64,000 nucleotides of DNA from Frigoribacterium sp. PhB116 (GTDB lineage: Bacteria > Actinomycetota > Actinomycetes > Actinomycetales > Microbacteriaceae). Position numbers and translations under genes: made by a program. The stretch's first letter is position 1, and each line of letters begins with the position of its first letter. The stretch covers positions 372,001 to 436,000 of the forward strand of contig NZ_SOBE01000002.1 in the NCBI RefSeq assembly GCF_004364285.1, written 5' to 3'. This document shows, piece by piece, positions 8,343 through 15,839 of this stretch. The notes beneath the pieces are model-generated. The model was not told where the DNA came from, made no database searches, and saw only the letters and a program-made list of their open reading frames with translations.

Positions 8343-9407
8343 GTGGCGCGGCTCGACGTCCGGGCCTCGGCGCGGCGCACGGTCACGGCGCTGCCCGCGA
8401 TCGTGCAGATCGTCGTGGCCGTCACCGCGTCGTACTCGATCGCGCACTACGGCCTCGGCCACGCCGTGCCCCTCCTGGCCGTCACCATCACCATCTCGTC
8501 GCTGGGCCTCGCGCGGGACGCCCGGCCGAAGGTCGTGCTCGAGAACGCCGTCGGGATCCTGATCGGCATCGCCCTGAGCGAGGTGATGCTGCTCGCGCTC
8601 GGCAAGGGCCTCTGGCAGGTGGCCGTCGTGCTGCTCGTGGTGCTCGCCGTCGCGCGGTTCGCGTCACCGAGCGCAGGCTTCGCCGCCGCGGCCGCGACCC
8701 AGGCGATGCTCGTCATGCTGTTACCCGACCCCGACGGCGGCCCGTTCGTCCGCAGCATCGACGGCGCCGTCGGGGGAGCTGTGGCGCTGGCCGTCACCGC
8801 GATCGTGCCGCGGGACCCGATACGCCTCGTCCGCCTCGACGCCCGGATGCTCTTCGCCGAGCTCGCCGCGGCCTTCGCCGCGCTGGTCGAGGCCCTCCGC
8901 TCCGACGACGTCCGCCGGGCCGACGAGGCGCTGCGCCGCCTCCGCTCGACCCAGCCCCTGCTCGACGACTGGGCCTCGACGCTCGAGTCGGCCGTCTCGA
9001 TCTCCCGGCTGTCGCCGTTCCTCCGCTCGCGCCTCCCGTACCTGCGGCAGCAGCAGGAGCTCCGCCAGGACGTCGACCTGGCCGTCCGCAACCTCCGCGT
9101 CATCGCCCGGCGCATCGACACCGCGGTCGGTGACGGGCGGGACCGCCTCGGCCTCGCCGACGTGCTCGAGAGCACGGGCCGGGCCGTGGCCGTGCTGGGC
9201 GAGTCCGTGGACGACGTCGAGCGGGTGCCGGTCGCCCGCGACGCGCTCAGCGCGGTGGCGGCCCGGCTCGACCCCGCGGTCGTCGCCCCCGGGTCACCCG
9301 TCACCGAGTCGATGGTCGTGCTGATGATGCGGCCGCTCGTGATCGACCTGCTGATGGCGACCGGGCTCGACCACGCCGAGGCCCGGCGCCGGCTCGCGTC
9401 CGTCTGA
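8343..9407 (+). CDS. FUSC/aromatic acid exporter family membrane protein
   Basis: 354 residues, GTG start. About five or six membrane helices lie in residues 10-165, then a cytoplasmic helical domain (165-345) with many Arg/Asp/Leu coiled-coil positions. This half-size layout matches ArAE_1/FUSC-type putative exporters rather than the double-length YccS form. Substrate unknown. It ends 2 bp from the convergent methyltransferase stop with no room for a terminator. Confidence 0.8.
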   Translation: MARLDVRASARRTVTALPAIVQIVVAVTASYSIAHYGLGHAVPLLAVTITISSLGLARDARPKVVLENAVGILIGIALSEVMLLALGKGLWQVAVVLLVVLAVARFASPSAGFAAAAATQAMLVMLLPDPDGGPFVRSIDGAVGGAVALAVTAIVPRDPIRLVRLDARMLFAELAAAFAALVEALRSDDVRRADEALRRLRSTQPLLDDWASTLESAVSISRLSPFLRSRLPYLRQQQELRQDVDLAVRNLRVIARRIDTAVGDGRDRLGLADVLESTGRAVAVLGESVDDVERVPVARDALSAVAARLDPAVVAPGSPVTESMVVLMMRPLVIDLLMATGLDHAEARRRLASV

Positions 9408-9409
9408 CC

Positions 9410-10186
9410 TCAGGTGCGCGGCGCCACCGCGTCCCAGGGCAGCGTCAGCTCGCCGAGCCGCCAGCGTGTGCGGCCGTGCAGCACCGGCCAGCCGCCGGCC
9501 CGGAGCCCCTCGACGGTCGCGACCCAGCGCTGCACGGGCCCGTAGACCGACAGCGGAGCCGCGACGGCCCACGCGCGGTCGAGGTCGACGAGCAGGTCGT
9601 GCACCCGCTCGCCAGGGACGTTGCGGTGGATCAGCGCCTTCGGCAGCCGCTCGGCCACGATCGAGGGCAGCTCGAGCGAGGCCAGCCGCAGCGAGATCGT
9701 GAACGTGCGGGGCCCCTCCTCGTCGACGTCGACCCAGCTCGAGACGCGGCCGATCTCGTCGCAGGTCCCCTCGACGAGCACGCCACCCGGCTGCAGGCGC
9801 GACGTCATCAGCGCCCACGACGCGGCCACCTGCGACTCGTCGTACTGGCGCAGCACGTTGAACGCCCGGATGACCGCGGGCCGTCGGCCGCCGTCGAGCG
9901 GCACCTCGAAGCCGCCTAGCCGGAAGCTGACGCCCGGCCGCGCCGACGGCTGCGCCCGCCGCACTCGCTCCGGCTCGATCTCGATGCCCACGACCTCGAC
10001 GTCGGGACGGGCCCGCAGGAGGCGCTGGTGCAGCTCCAGGGGAGTGGTCGCGCTCGCCCCGTACCCCAGGTCGACGACGAGCGGGTCGTCGGCGCGGCGC
10101 AGCGCCGGGTGGGCGGCGATCCACCGGTCGACCCGACGGAGGCGGTTGGTGCCGGTGGTGCCGCGGGTGACGGATCCGACGGGCAT
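9410..10186 (-). CDS. Class I SAM-dependent methyltransferase-like protein
   Basis: 258 residues. Motif I is read as Val-Val-Asp-Leu-Gly-Tyr-Gly-Ala at about 40-47, followed by an acidic Glu-Ile-Glu-Pro-Glu at the end of strand 2 (SAM ribose binding) and a Gly-Gly-Val-Leu-Val-Glu-Gly-Thr motif-post-I region. Substrate unknown; this conserved actinobacterial protein often lies beside gpmA. The ATG is 6 nt downstream of GAGACT, a leaderless -10, in a 41-bp gap shared with gpmA. Confidence 0.75.
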   Translation of the reverse strand: MPVGSVTRGTTGTNRLRRVDRWIAAHPALRRADDPLVVDLGYGASATTPLELHQRLLRARPDVEVVGIEIEPERVRRAQPSARPGVSFRLGGFEVPLDGGRRPAVIRAFNVLRQYDESQVAASWALMTSRLQPGGVLVEGTCDEIGRVSSWVDVDEEGPRTFTISLRLASLELPSIVAERLPKALIHRNVPGERVHDLLVDLDRAWAVAAPLSVYGPVQRWVATVEGLRAGGWPVLHGRTRWRLGELTLPWDAVAPRT

Positions 10187-10227
10187 GCACCAAGTCTCGC
10201 ACCGGGGCGCAGCGATACGCTGGAGGC
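10187..10227. promoter_or_regulatory. 41-bp divergent promoter between the methyltransferase gene and gpmA
   Basis: Minus-strand GAGACT (10198-10193) stands 6 nt from the ATG at 10186. Plus-strand TACGCT (10216-10221) stands 6 nt from the gpmA ATG at 10228. Both mRNAs would be leaderless. The -10 of one overlaps the -35 position of the other, so the two polymerases probably exclude each other. Confidence 0.6.
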
Positions 10228-10971
10228 ATGACTTCGACGCTCATCCTCCTGCGACACGGCAACAGCGAATGGAACGCCAAGAACCTCTTCACGGGATGGG
10301 TCGACGTGCGGCTCACCGAGCAGGGGCGCGCCGAGGCGAAGCGCGCGGGCGAGCTGCTGCGCGAGCACGACCTGCTGCCCGACGTCCTCTACACGTCGCG
10401 CCTGACCCGCGCCATCCAGACCGCCGACATCGCGCTGGAGGAGGCCGACCGCCTCTGGATCGACGTGAAGCGCTCCTGGCGTCTCAACGAGCGCCACTAC
10501 GGCGCCCTCCAGGGCAAGGACAAGGCCCAGACCCTCGAGCAGTACGGCCCCGAGCAGTTCCAGACCTGGCGCCGCTCGTTCGACGTGCCGCCGCCCCCGC
10601 TCGACGACGACAGCGAGTTCTCGCAGGCCCACGACAAGCGGTACGCCGAGCTCGGCATCGACGCGCCGCGCACCGAGTCGCTCGCCCTCGTCATCGAGCG
10701 GATGATCCCCTACTGGGAGAGCGACATCACCCAGAGCCTCGCGGCCGGCGACGTCACGCTCGTGGTCGCGCACGGCAACTCGCTGCGCGCGCTCGTGAAG
10801 CACCTCGACGGCATCAGCGACGACGAGATCTCCGAGCTGAACATCCCGACGGGCATCCCGCTCGTCTACGAGCTCGACGACGACTTCCGCCCCACCGGTC
10901 CTGCGCGCTACCTCGACCCCGAGGCCGCCGCCGCCGGAGCCGCGGCCGTCGCCGCGCAGGGCAAGAAGTAG
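10228..10971 (+). CDS. gpmA: 2,3-bisphosphoglycerate-dependent phosphoglycerate mutase
   Basis: 247 residues. Interconverts 3- and 2-phosphoglycerate in glycolysis through a phosphohistidine. The N-terminal Leu-Arg-His-Gly-Asn-Ser carries the catalytic His. Asn-Leu-Phe-Thr-Gly-Trp, the Glu-Arg-His-Tyr-Gly-Ala-Leu-Gln-Gly segment and the second His in Val-Val-Ala-His-Gly-Asn-Ser are all present. Length is normal. The Ala-rich C-terminal tail is typical. A strong hairpin follows 12 nt after the stop. Confidence 0.96.
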   Translation: MTSTLILLRHGNSEWNAKNLFTGWVDVRLTEQGRAEAKRAGELLREHDLLPDVLYTSRLTRAIQTADIALEEADRLWIDVKRSWRLNERHYGALQGKDKAQTLEQYGPEQFQTWRRSFDVPPPPLDDDSEFSQAHDKRYAELGIDAPRTESLALVIERMIPYWESDITQSLAAGDVTLVVAHGNSLRALVKHLDGISDDEISELNIPTGIPLVYELDDDFRPTGPARYLDPEAAAAGAAAVAAQGKK

Positions 10972-10983
10972 CCGCAGCCCCTG

Positions 10984-11020
10984 CGAGGCCCGCCCTGCCC
11001 CCCTACAGGTGCGGGCCTCG
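10984..11020. terminator. Bidirectional terminator hairpin after gpmA
   Basis: Ten-bp perfect stem (CGAGGCCCGC at 10984-10993 with its complement at 11011-11020) and a 17-nt loop, between two convergent genes. No long U-run. Confidence 0.75.
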
Positions 11021-11026
11021 TCGTGT

Positions 11027-11560
11027 CTAGACGAACTGCTCGCTGATCCTCATCACGAGGTCGTCGACGTCGACGGGCGTGCTCGTGTCGACGCGCAGCA
11101 CGGGCCACTCGCCCAGCGGCGCGGCCGCCTCGGCCCACTCGGCCCACGACGAGCGGGTCGACTCGACCGTGCCGTGCGCGGGGTGGCGACCGCCGGCGGT
11201 GAGCCGGTCGACGACGCGCTGCAGGGCCACGTCGGGGTCGACGTCGCACCACACCTCGAGCGTGCGCGGCGAGCCTGCCCGCGAGACCCCGGCCCGGGCG
11301 AGCTCGAGGTCGCGCGGCCGGTGCCAGAACGAGTCGACGACCACGCCGGCCTCGACCTCGGCCGCCATCGACCAGACCGTGTCCATCGCGATGGAGCCGA
11401 GCGCCAGCGGGTCGATCATCGGCCCGGCCAGGTCGGCCAGCGCCTCCTTGATCGGATCGGTCGCGAGCAGAGGGCAGCCGAGCACGCCGGCGAGCGTGGC
11501 CGAGAGGGTGGTCTTGCCCGAGCCGGGGAGACCGTTGACGAGGATCGCGACGGAAGCCAT
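11027..11560 (-). CDS. P-loop kinase/AAA-type ATPase of the zeta-toxin/adenylylsulfate-kinase-like group
   Basis: 177 residues from ATG 11560. Walker A Gly-Leu-Pro-Gly-Ser-Gly-Lys-Thr-Thr lies near residues 9-17, an Asp-Pro-Ile-Lys substrate-lid segment follows, and a Val-Val-Val-Asp-Ser-Phe-Trp strand stands where Walker B is expected. The Arg-rich lid (Arg-His-Pro-Ala-His) is consistent with small-molecule kinases. Substrate not predictable. An in-frame ATG 9 nt upstream (11569, directly after GAGAGG) is an alternative start. Its 5' flank is the dispersed repeat beginning at 11584. Confidence 0.7.
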   Translation of the reverse strand: MASVAILVNGLPGSGKTTLSATLAGVLGCPLLATDPIKEALADLAGPMIDPLALGSIAMDTVWSMAAEVEAGVVVDSFWHRPRDLELARAGVSRAGSPRTLEVWCDVDPDVALQRVVDRLTAGGRHPAHGTVESTRSSWAEWAEAAAPLGEWPVLRVDTSTPVDVDDLVMRISEQFV

Positions 11561-11583
11561 GCCCACCATCCTCTCGTGCAATC

Positions 11584-11732
11584 CAGGAGGTGCCGGCCGG
11601 CACCTCCTGAACCGTGCACGACTCAGGACTCTCGGCACCTGAGCCGCGCGACTCAGGAGTCATCTTCCTGAATGAGGAGAGAGACAGCAGGAGGCGCGGC
11701 GCCCGACGAGCGGACACCGCGCCTCCTGCGCG
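11584..11732. repeat. Composite dispersed palindromic repeat, copy A
   Basis: Begins with a 26-bp perfect palindrome (11584-11609; half-site CAGGAGGTGCCGG). It continues through an imperfect palindrome round GTGCAC (11606-11627), contains an 18-bp block (11664-11681) repeated exactly in inverted orientation at 36228-36245, and ends with a 13-bp stem inverted repeat (11687-11699 with 11717-11729). The last 44 bp (11689-11732) match the complement of 26344-26387 at 42 of 44 positions. It lies between the convergent P-loop kinase and phoU neighbours and has no coding potential. It may double as a terminator. Confidence 0.8.
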
Positions 11733-11775
11733 TCACGGCACGGCGGCCGCGGGGCCGATCAGGCCTGAGGGCCGA

Positions 11776-12429
11776 TCAGGCCTCGGGGGCGACCCAGTCG
11801 CCGGTGGCCAGGTACTGGACCTTCTTGGCGATCGACACCGCGTGGTCGGCGAAGCGCTCGTGGTAGCGCGACGCGAGGGTCGAGTCGACGGTGTCGACGG
11901 CGGCGCCCTTCCACGTCTCGCCGAGCACCTTGTCGAAGACGCTGAGGTGCAACTCGTCGATGCGGTCGTCGTCGTTGCGGATCTCCTCCGCGAGGCGGAC
12001 GTCCTCGGTCGTGAGCAGCTCGGTCAGCTTGTGCGCGATCGCGACGTCGAGCTCGCCGAGCTCCTTGAAGGTGGGGCGCAGCGACTTCGGCACGACCTTC
12101 TCGGGGAACCGGTAGCGCGCCAGCTGGGCGATGTGCTCGGACATGTCGCCCATGCGCTCGAGCGACGAGCTGATGCGCAGCGCGCTCACGACGATGCGCA
12201 GGTCGCGGGCGACGGGGTTCTGGCGGGCGAGGATGTCGATCGCGAGCTCGTCGAGCGCGATGGCGCGCTGGTCGATCTGGTCGTCGTCGGCGATGACCTT
12301 CTCGGCCAGGGTGACGTTCGACTCGTTGAAGGCGGTGGTGGCGTTGTCGATCGAGATCGCGACGAGGCCTGCGATCTCGACGAGGCGCTCCTGCACCTCT
12401 TGCAGCTCCTGCTGGAATACCTCGCGCAT
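11776..12429 (-). CDS. phoU: Phosphate signalling protein PhoU
   Basis: 217 residues, all-helical double PhoU domain. The Glu/Asp-x3-Asp metal-cluster motifs occur twice (around Ala-Asp-Asp-Asp-Gln-Ile-Asp and Arg-Asn-Asp-Asp-Asp-Arg-Ile-Asp), followed by Glu-Arg-Met-Gly-Asp-Met and Arg-Tyr-His-Glu-Arg-Phe-Ala-Asp-His-Ala. PhoU links the Pst transporter to the phosphate sensor kinase and restrains it when phosphate is plentiful. Divergent from senX3-regX3, its expected partners; the Pst transporter genes are not here. Start chosen at the ATG of Met-Arg-Glu-Val-Phe-Gln, the family's normal N-terminus. Confidence 0.94.
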   Translation of the reverse strand: MREVFQQELQEVQERLVEIAGLVAISIDNATTAFNESNVTLAEKVIADDDQIDQRAIALDELAIDILARQNPVARDLRIVVSALRISSSLERMGDMSEHIAQLARYRFPEKVVPKSLRPTFKELGELDVAIAHKLTELLTTEDVRLAEEIRNDDDRIDELHLSVFDKVLGETWKGAAVDTVDSTLASRYHERFADHAVSIAKKVQYLATGDWVAPEA

Positions 12430-12602
12430 GTGGTGATGGGACCTCTCGTGGTGTCGGGGCGGGTGTGCGCCCGTGCCGCAGACGACGTCGCCCGCACATT
12501 CCAGACGACTCTCTCGGGTGGAGGTTAACGACTGGTGCCCAGCGACTGAACAGTCACCAAAGTACAGCGGATGGGCAGGGGGCGGTCGATCCGGCCCCTG
12601 GC

Positions 12603-12622
12603 TGTTCACTAAAGTCGACCGC
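12603..12622 (+). promoter_or_regulatory. senX3 promoter with a possible PHO-box half-site
   Basis: TAAAGT (12610-12615) ends 7 nt before the senX3 ATG, giving a leaderless or near-leaderless start. It overlaps GTTCACT (12603-12609), which resembles a single Streptomyces-type PHO-box unit (GTTCACC). A related GTCACCAAAGT lies about 50 bp upstream (12552-12562). Autoregulation by RegX3 is plausible. Confidence 0.45.
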
Positions 12623-13813
12623 ATGGACTCCGCCTGGCTGGTGCCGGCGTCGCTGCTCTTCGGCGCCGTCGTGGGTGCGGCGATCGTGCTCGTCGTCGTG
12701 GCGGCGCAGCACCGTGCCGCGCGCGTCGCGGCCCTGGTCGACAGCACCCTGCCCGACGGCATCGACGCGGTGCTCGACGCCCTCGAGTCCGCCGGCATGG
12801 TGGTCGACCCGTCGGGCAACGTCCTCAAGGCCTCGGCGGCGGCGACGCAGCTCGGGCTCGTCTCGGCGCAGCACCACCTCGTGCACCCCGAGATGGAGGC
12901 GATGGTCGGCCGGGTGCGCCACGAGGGCGAGCCGCAGGAGGCGCAGCTCACCCTCGCGCGCCTCCCCGGTTCCGAGGCCACCATCCAGCTCGGCGTCCGG
13001 GCGGCGGCCCTGGGCGGCCGCTACGTGCTCGTGCTCGCCGAGGACCACACCGAGGGCCGACGCCTCGACGACATGCGCCGCGACTTCGTGGCCAACATCA
13101 GCCACGAGCTGAAGACCCCCATCGGTGCCGTCGGCCTGCTCGCCGAGGCGCTCGACGCCGCCTCGGCCGATCCCGACCGGGTGCGCCACTTCGCGGGCCG
13201 CCTCACGCAGGAGGCCGACCGGCTCGGGCGCCTGACGCAGGACATCATCGAGCTGTCGCGCCTGCAGGCCGTCGACGCCCTCGGGTCGTCGCAGACCATC
13301 GACCTGCGGTCGGTCGTCGACACCGCCGTCGACCGCAACCGCGTCGTCGCCGAGGCGCGGTCCGTCGAGCTCATCGTGCGCGGGGGCAAGAGCGCGAAGG
13401 TGCTCGGCGACGAGGCCATGCTCGTCACGGCCGTCGACAACCTGGTCGCGAACGCCATCGCGTACTCGCCGGACGGCTCGCGGGTGGGCATCGGCCTCGC
13501 CTCGGGCGGCGACGGCTCGGTCGAGGTCGCCGTCACCGACCAGGGCTTCGGCATCCCCGAAGAGGAACTGGAGCGCGTCTTCGAGCGCTTCTACCGCGTC
13601 GACCCCGCACGGTCCCGCCGCACGGGCGGCACCGGCCTCGGCCTCGCCATCGTCAAGCACGTGGTGCAGAACCACGGCGGCGACGTGCGCGTCTGGTCCC
13701 AGGTCGGCAGCGGGTCGACCTTCACCGTCCGTCTGCCCCAGGTCGAGACCCGTCCTGAGACCCGCAGCGTCCCCATCCCGGTCACCACACGAGGAGACAC
13801 CGATACCCGATGA
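12623..13813 (+). CDS. senX3: Phosphate sensor histidine kinase SenX3/PhoR
   Basis: 396 residues. One membrane helix (about 4-28), a PAS-like region (40-145), HisKA with the phospho-acceptor His161 (Asn-Ile-Ser-His-Glu-Leu-Lys-Thr-Pro), then HATPase_c with the N box (Asp-Asn-Leu-Val-Ala-Asn-Ala), G1 (Asp-Gln-Gly-Phe-Gly-Ile) and G2 (Gly-Gly-Thr-Gly-Leu-Gly-Leu-Ala). With PhoU it senses phosphate status. The stop overlaps the regX3 ATG by 4 nt. Start set at the ATG just after the -10; a longer in-frame reading from 12473 has no family support. Confidence 0.93.
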   Translation: MDSAWLVPASLLFGAVVGAAIVLVVVAAQHRAARVAALVDSTLPDGIDAVLDALESAGMVVDPSGNVLKASAAATQLGLVSAQHHLVHPEMEAMVGRVRHEGEPQEAQLTLARLPGSEATIQLGVRAAALGGRYVLVLAEDHTEGRRLDDMRRDFVANISHELKTPIGAVGLLAEALDAASADPDRVRHFAGRLTQEADRLGRLTQDIIELSRLQAVDALGSSQTIDLRSVVDTAVDRNRVVAEARSVELIVRGGKSAKVLGDEAMLVTAVDNLVANAIAYSPDGSRVGIGLASGGDGSVEVAVTDQGFGIPEEELERVFERFYRVDPARSRRTGGTGLGLAIVKHVVQNHGGDVRVWSQVGSGSTFTVRLPQVETRPETRSVPIPVTTRGDTDTR

Positions 13814-14496
13814 CCACCCACATCCTGATCGTCGAGGACGAAGAGTCGCTCAGCGAGCCCCTGGCGTTCATCCTCGAGCGCGAGGGCTACCGCGTCACCG
13901 TGGCCGACGACGGCCCCTCGGCCCTGGCCGCCTTCGACAAGACCGGTGCCGACCTCGTGCTGCTCGACCTCATGCTCCCCGGCATCCCGGGGACCGAGGT
14001 CTGCCGGGTGCTGCGCTCGAAGTCGCAGGTGCCCATCGTCATGCTCACCGCGAAGGACAGCGAGGTGGACATCGTCGTCGGGCTCGAGCTGGGCGCCGAC
14101 GACTACGTCACGAAGCCGTACTCGACGCGTGAGCTGCTCGCCCGCATCCGCGCCGTGCTGCGCCGCCGGGTCGACGACGACGACGACCTCGCCGACGGCG
14201 TGCTCGAGGCGGGCGACATCAGGATGGACGTCGAGCGGCACGTCGTCACCGTCCGCGGCGAGGACGTCGCCATGCCCCTCAAGGAGTTCGAGCTGCTCGA
14301 GCTGCTGATGCGGAACGCCGGCCGGGTGCTGACCCGCGGCCAGCTGATCGACCGCGTGTGGGGCTCCGACTACTTCGGCGACACGAAGACCCTCGACGTG
14401 CACATCAAGCGCATCCGCTCGAAGATCGAGCCGGTGCCGTCCGAGCCGAAGGCGCTCGTGACGGTGCGCGGGCTCGGGTACCGCATCGAGGCCTAG
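13810..14496 (+). CDS. regX3: OmpR-family response regulator RegX3/PhoP
   Basis: 228 residues: receiver domain with the acidic pocket Glu-Asp-Glu-Glu, phospho-acceptor Asp53 (Leu-Leu-Asp-Leu-Met-Leu-Pro) and Lys of Val-Thr-Lys-Pro; C-terminal winged helix with Gly-Ser-Asp-Tyr-Phe-Gly-Asp-Thr-Lys-Thr-Leu-Asp-Val-His. Cognate regulator of SenX3, expected to bind PHO boxes and activate pst and phosphatase genes. Translationally coupled to senX3 and followed by a strong hairpin. Confidence 0.94.
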   Translation: MTTHILIVEDEESLSEPLAFILEREGYRVTVADDGPSALAAFDKTGADLVLLDLMLPGIPGTEVCRVLRSKSQVPIVMLTAKDSEVDIVVGLELGADDYVTKPYSTRELLARIRAVLRRRVDDDDDLADGVLEAGDIRMDVERHVVTVRGEDVAMPLKEFELLELLMRNAGRVLTRGQLIDRVWGSDYFGDTKTLDVHIKRIRSKIEPVPSEPKALVTVRGLGYRIEA

Positions 14497-14530
14497 TGCC
14501 CCGTCGCCGCGACGACACGTCGTGGGGCGA

Positions 14531-14579
14531 CACGAGAGAGGCCCGGCTCCCGCGTCTGCGGGGCCGGGCCTCTCTCGTG
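14531..14579. terminator. Strong bidirectional hairpin after regX3
   Basis: Seventeen-bp perfect stem (14531-14547 with 14563-14579), 15-nt loop, between convergent regX3 and a lipoprotein gene. No U-tract. Confidence 0.85.
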
Positions 14580-14591
14580 GTGCAGCCGGGG

Positions 14592-15221
14592 CTAGCGGTC
14601 GGCGGTGGCCGACGGGCTGGGCTCCGCCTCCTGGACGTCGCTCTCGGGCAGCGGGGTCGAGGACTCGCCGGGCTCGACCGCCTCGCCGCTCGGCGTCGGG
14701 GTGGGGAGCAGCGTCGCGTACTCGGGCAGGGCGCCGGTCAGGACGGGCACCTGGAGCATCTTCCCCGTCTCGGTGCCGTACTGGACGAACACCGGCAGCA
14801 GCTGGCCGGGGGTGACGTCGAGGTCGGTCATGACGAACTGGTCGACGTCGGTGCTCGTGCCGCGGTCGACCTGCGAGCGGGCGTCGACGTCGACGGTCTG
14901 CGTCTCGTCGCCGGACTCGGTCTCGTACTGGAACGACACCTCGACCGCGTCGTCGCTCTCGTTGATGACGGTCATCACGAGGCTGGCCTCGGCGCCGTCG
15001 TCGGTCAGGGCGATCGCGTTGCGGACCTTGACGTCGCCGACCGTGATGCTCGTGCCGTCGCTCGCGTCGTAGATCTTGGTGGTGCGCTGGGGGCTGATGA
15101 AGTTGCAGCCCGCGACCAGGGTCACGACGGCCAGGGCGGTCGCGGTGACGGCGGCCCCGCGGGAGAAGCGTCGCGCTCGGGCGACCGTCGAGTTCGTCTC
15201 GAGCACAGGTCCGACTCGCAC
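14592..15221 (-). CDS. Secreted lipoprotein of unknown function
   Basis: 209 residues; GTG start with GGAGGT 4 nt upstream. The N-terminus has Arg-rich n-region, hydrophobic core and a lipobox Leu-Val-Ala-Gly-Cys (Cys39). The mature part is a beta-rich domain of about 110 residues, acidic and polar, followed by a Pro/Ser/Glu-rich C-terminal tail that could span the wall. Divergent from carD. No enzymatic motif; annotation is by signal only. Confidence 0.75.
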   Translation of the reverse strand: MRVGPVLETNSTVARARRFSRGAAVTATALAVVTLVAGCNFISPQRTTKIYDASDGTSITVGDVKVRNAIALTDDGAEASLVMTVINESDDAVEVSFQYETESGDETQTVDVDARSQVDRGTSTDVDQFVMTDLDVTPGQLLPVFVQYGTETGKMLQVPVLTGALPEYATLLPTPTPSGEAVEPGESSTPLPESDVQEAEPSPSATADR

Positions 15222-15324
15222 GGGTGACCTCCAGGTTCCAGTTCACGGCAAGGGTTCTCGTCTAGCCTAGGCGATGCCGTGCACCCCGGCTTCTCAGGCA
15301 TGCCTGGCCGAGGGGTGCGCATGG

Positions 15325-15356
15325 TATCCTGGGTGCCGCAGAACGGAGCCTGATTC
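15325..15356 (+). promoter_or_regulatory. carD promoter (-10 TATCCT) and leader
   Basis: TATCCT at 15325-15330 lies 26 nt before the carD ATG, so this mRNA has a short leader containing GGAG (15344-15347). A 12-bp palindrome CAGGCATGCCTG sits at 15296-15307, near the -35 position. Confidence 0.5.
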
Positions 15357-15839
15357 ATGCAGTTCGAGGTCGGAGAGACCGTCGTCTACCCCCATCACGG
15401 GGCCGCGACCATATCTGAAGTCAAGAAGCGGATCATCAAGGGCGAAGAGAAGCTGTACCTCAAGCTTCGCGTCACCCAGGGTGATCTGACCATCGAAGTA
15501 CCCGCGGACAACGTCGACCTGGTCGGCGTCCGCGACGTGATCGGCAAAGAAGGGCTCGACCGCGTCTTCGACGTGCTCCGCGCCCCCTTCACCGAAGAGC
15601 CCACCAACTGGTCCCGCCGCTACAAGGCGAACCTCGAGAAGCTCGCGTCCGGCGATGTCATCAAGGTGTCCGAGGTCGTCCGCGACCTCTGGCGCCGCGA
15701 CCAGGATCGTGGGCTGTCCGCCGGCGAGAAGCGCATGCTCGCCAAGGCGCGCCAGATCCTGATCAGCGAGCTCGCGCTCGCCGAGAAGACGGACGAAGAG
15801 AAGGCGTCGAGCGTCCTCGACGAGGTTCTTGCCTCCTAG
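15357..15839 (+). CDS. carD: CarD-family RNA polymerase-binding transcription factor
   Basis: 160 residues. The N-terminal Tudor-like RNAP-interaction domain ([14 protein letters not shown]) is followed by a basic helical C-terminal domain that contains the conserved Trp of Asp-Leu-Trp-Arg-Arg, which wedges into the upstream edge of the -10 in CarD. It stabilises open complexes at sigma-A promoters, including those of rRNA. First gene of the carD-ispDF-cysS-rlmB operon, a typical actinobacterial order. The last 11 bp overlap the TTG start of ispDF. Confidence 0.95.
   Translation: MQFEVGETVVYPHHGAATISEVKKRIIKGEEKLYLKLRVTQGDLTIEVPADNVDLVGVRDVIGKEGLDRVFDVLRAPFTEEPTNWSRRYKANLEKLASGDVIKVSEVVRDLWRRDQDRGLSAGEKRMLAKARQILISELALAEKTDEEKASSVLDEVLAS

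Noticed and set aside
11584-11732. A small peptide gene suggested by conserved reading frames in repeat copies A and B
   Set aside because: The similar peptides arise because the DNA repeat itself is conserved. Neither copy has a closed frame of its own, a ribosome site or a promoter.
12552-12609. A full PHO box pair between phoU and senX3
   Set aside because: Only single, imperfect GTTCAC-like units are present, not adjacent 11-bp direct repeats. Mentioned as a half-site only.
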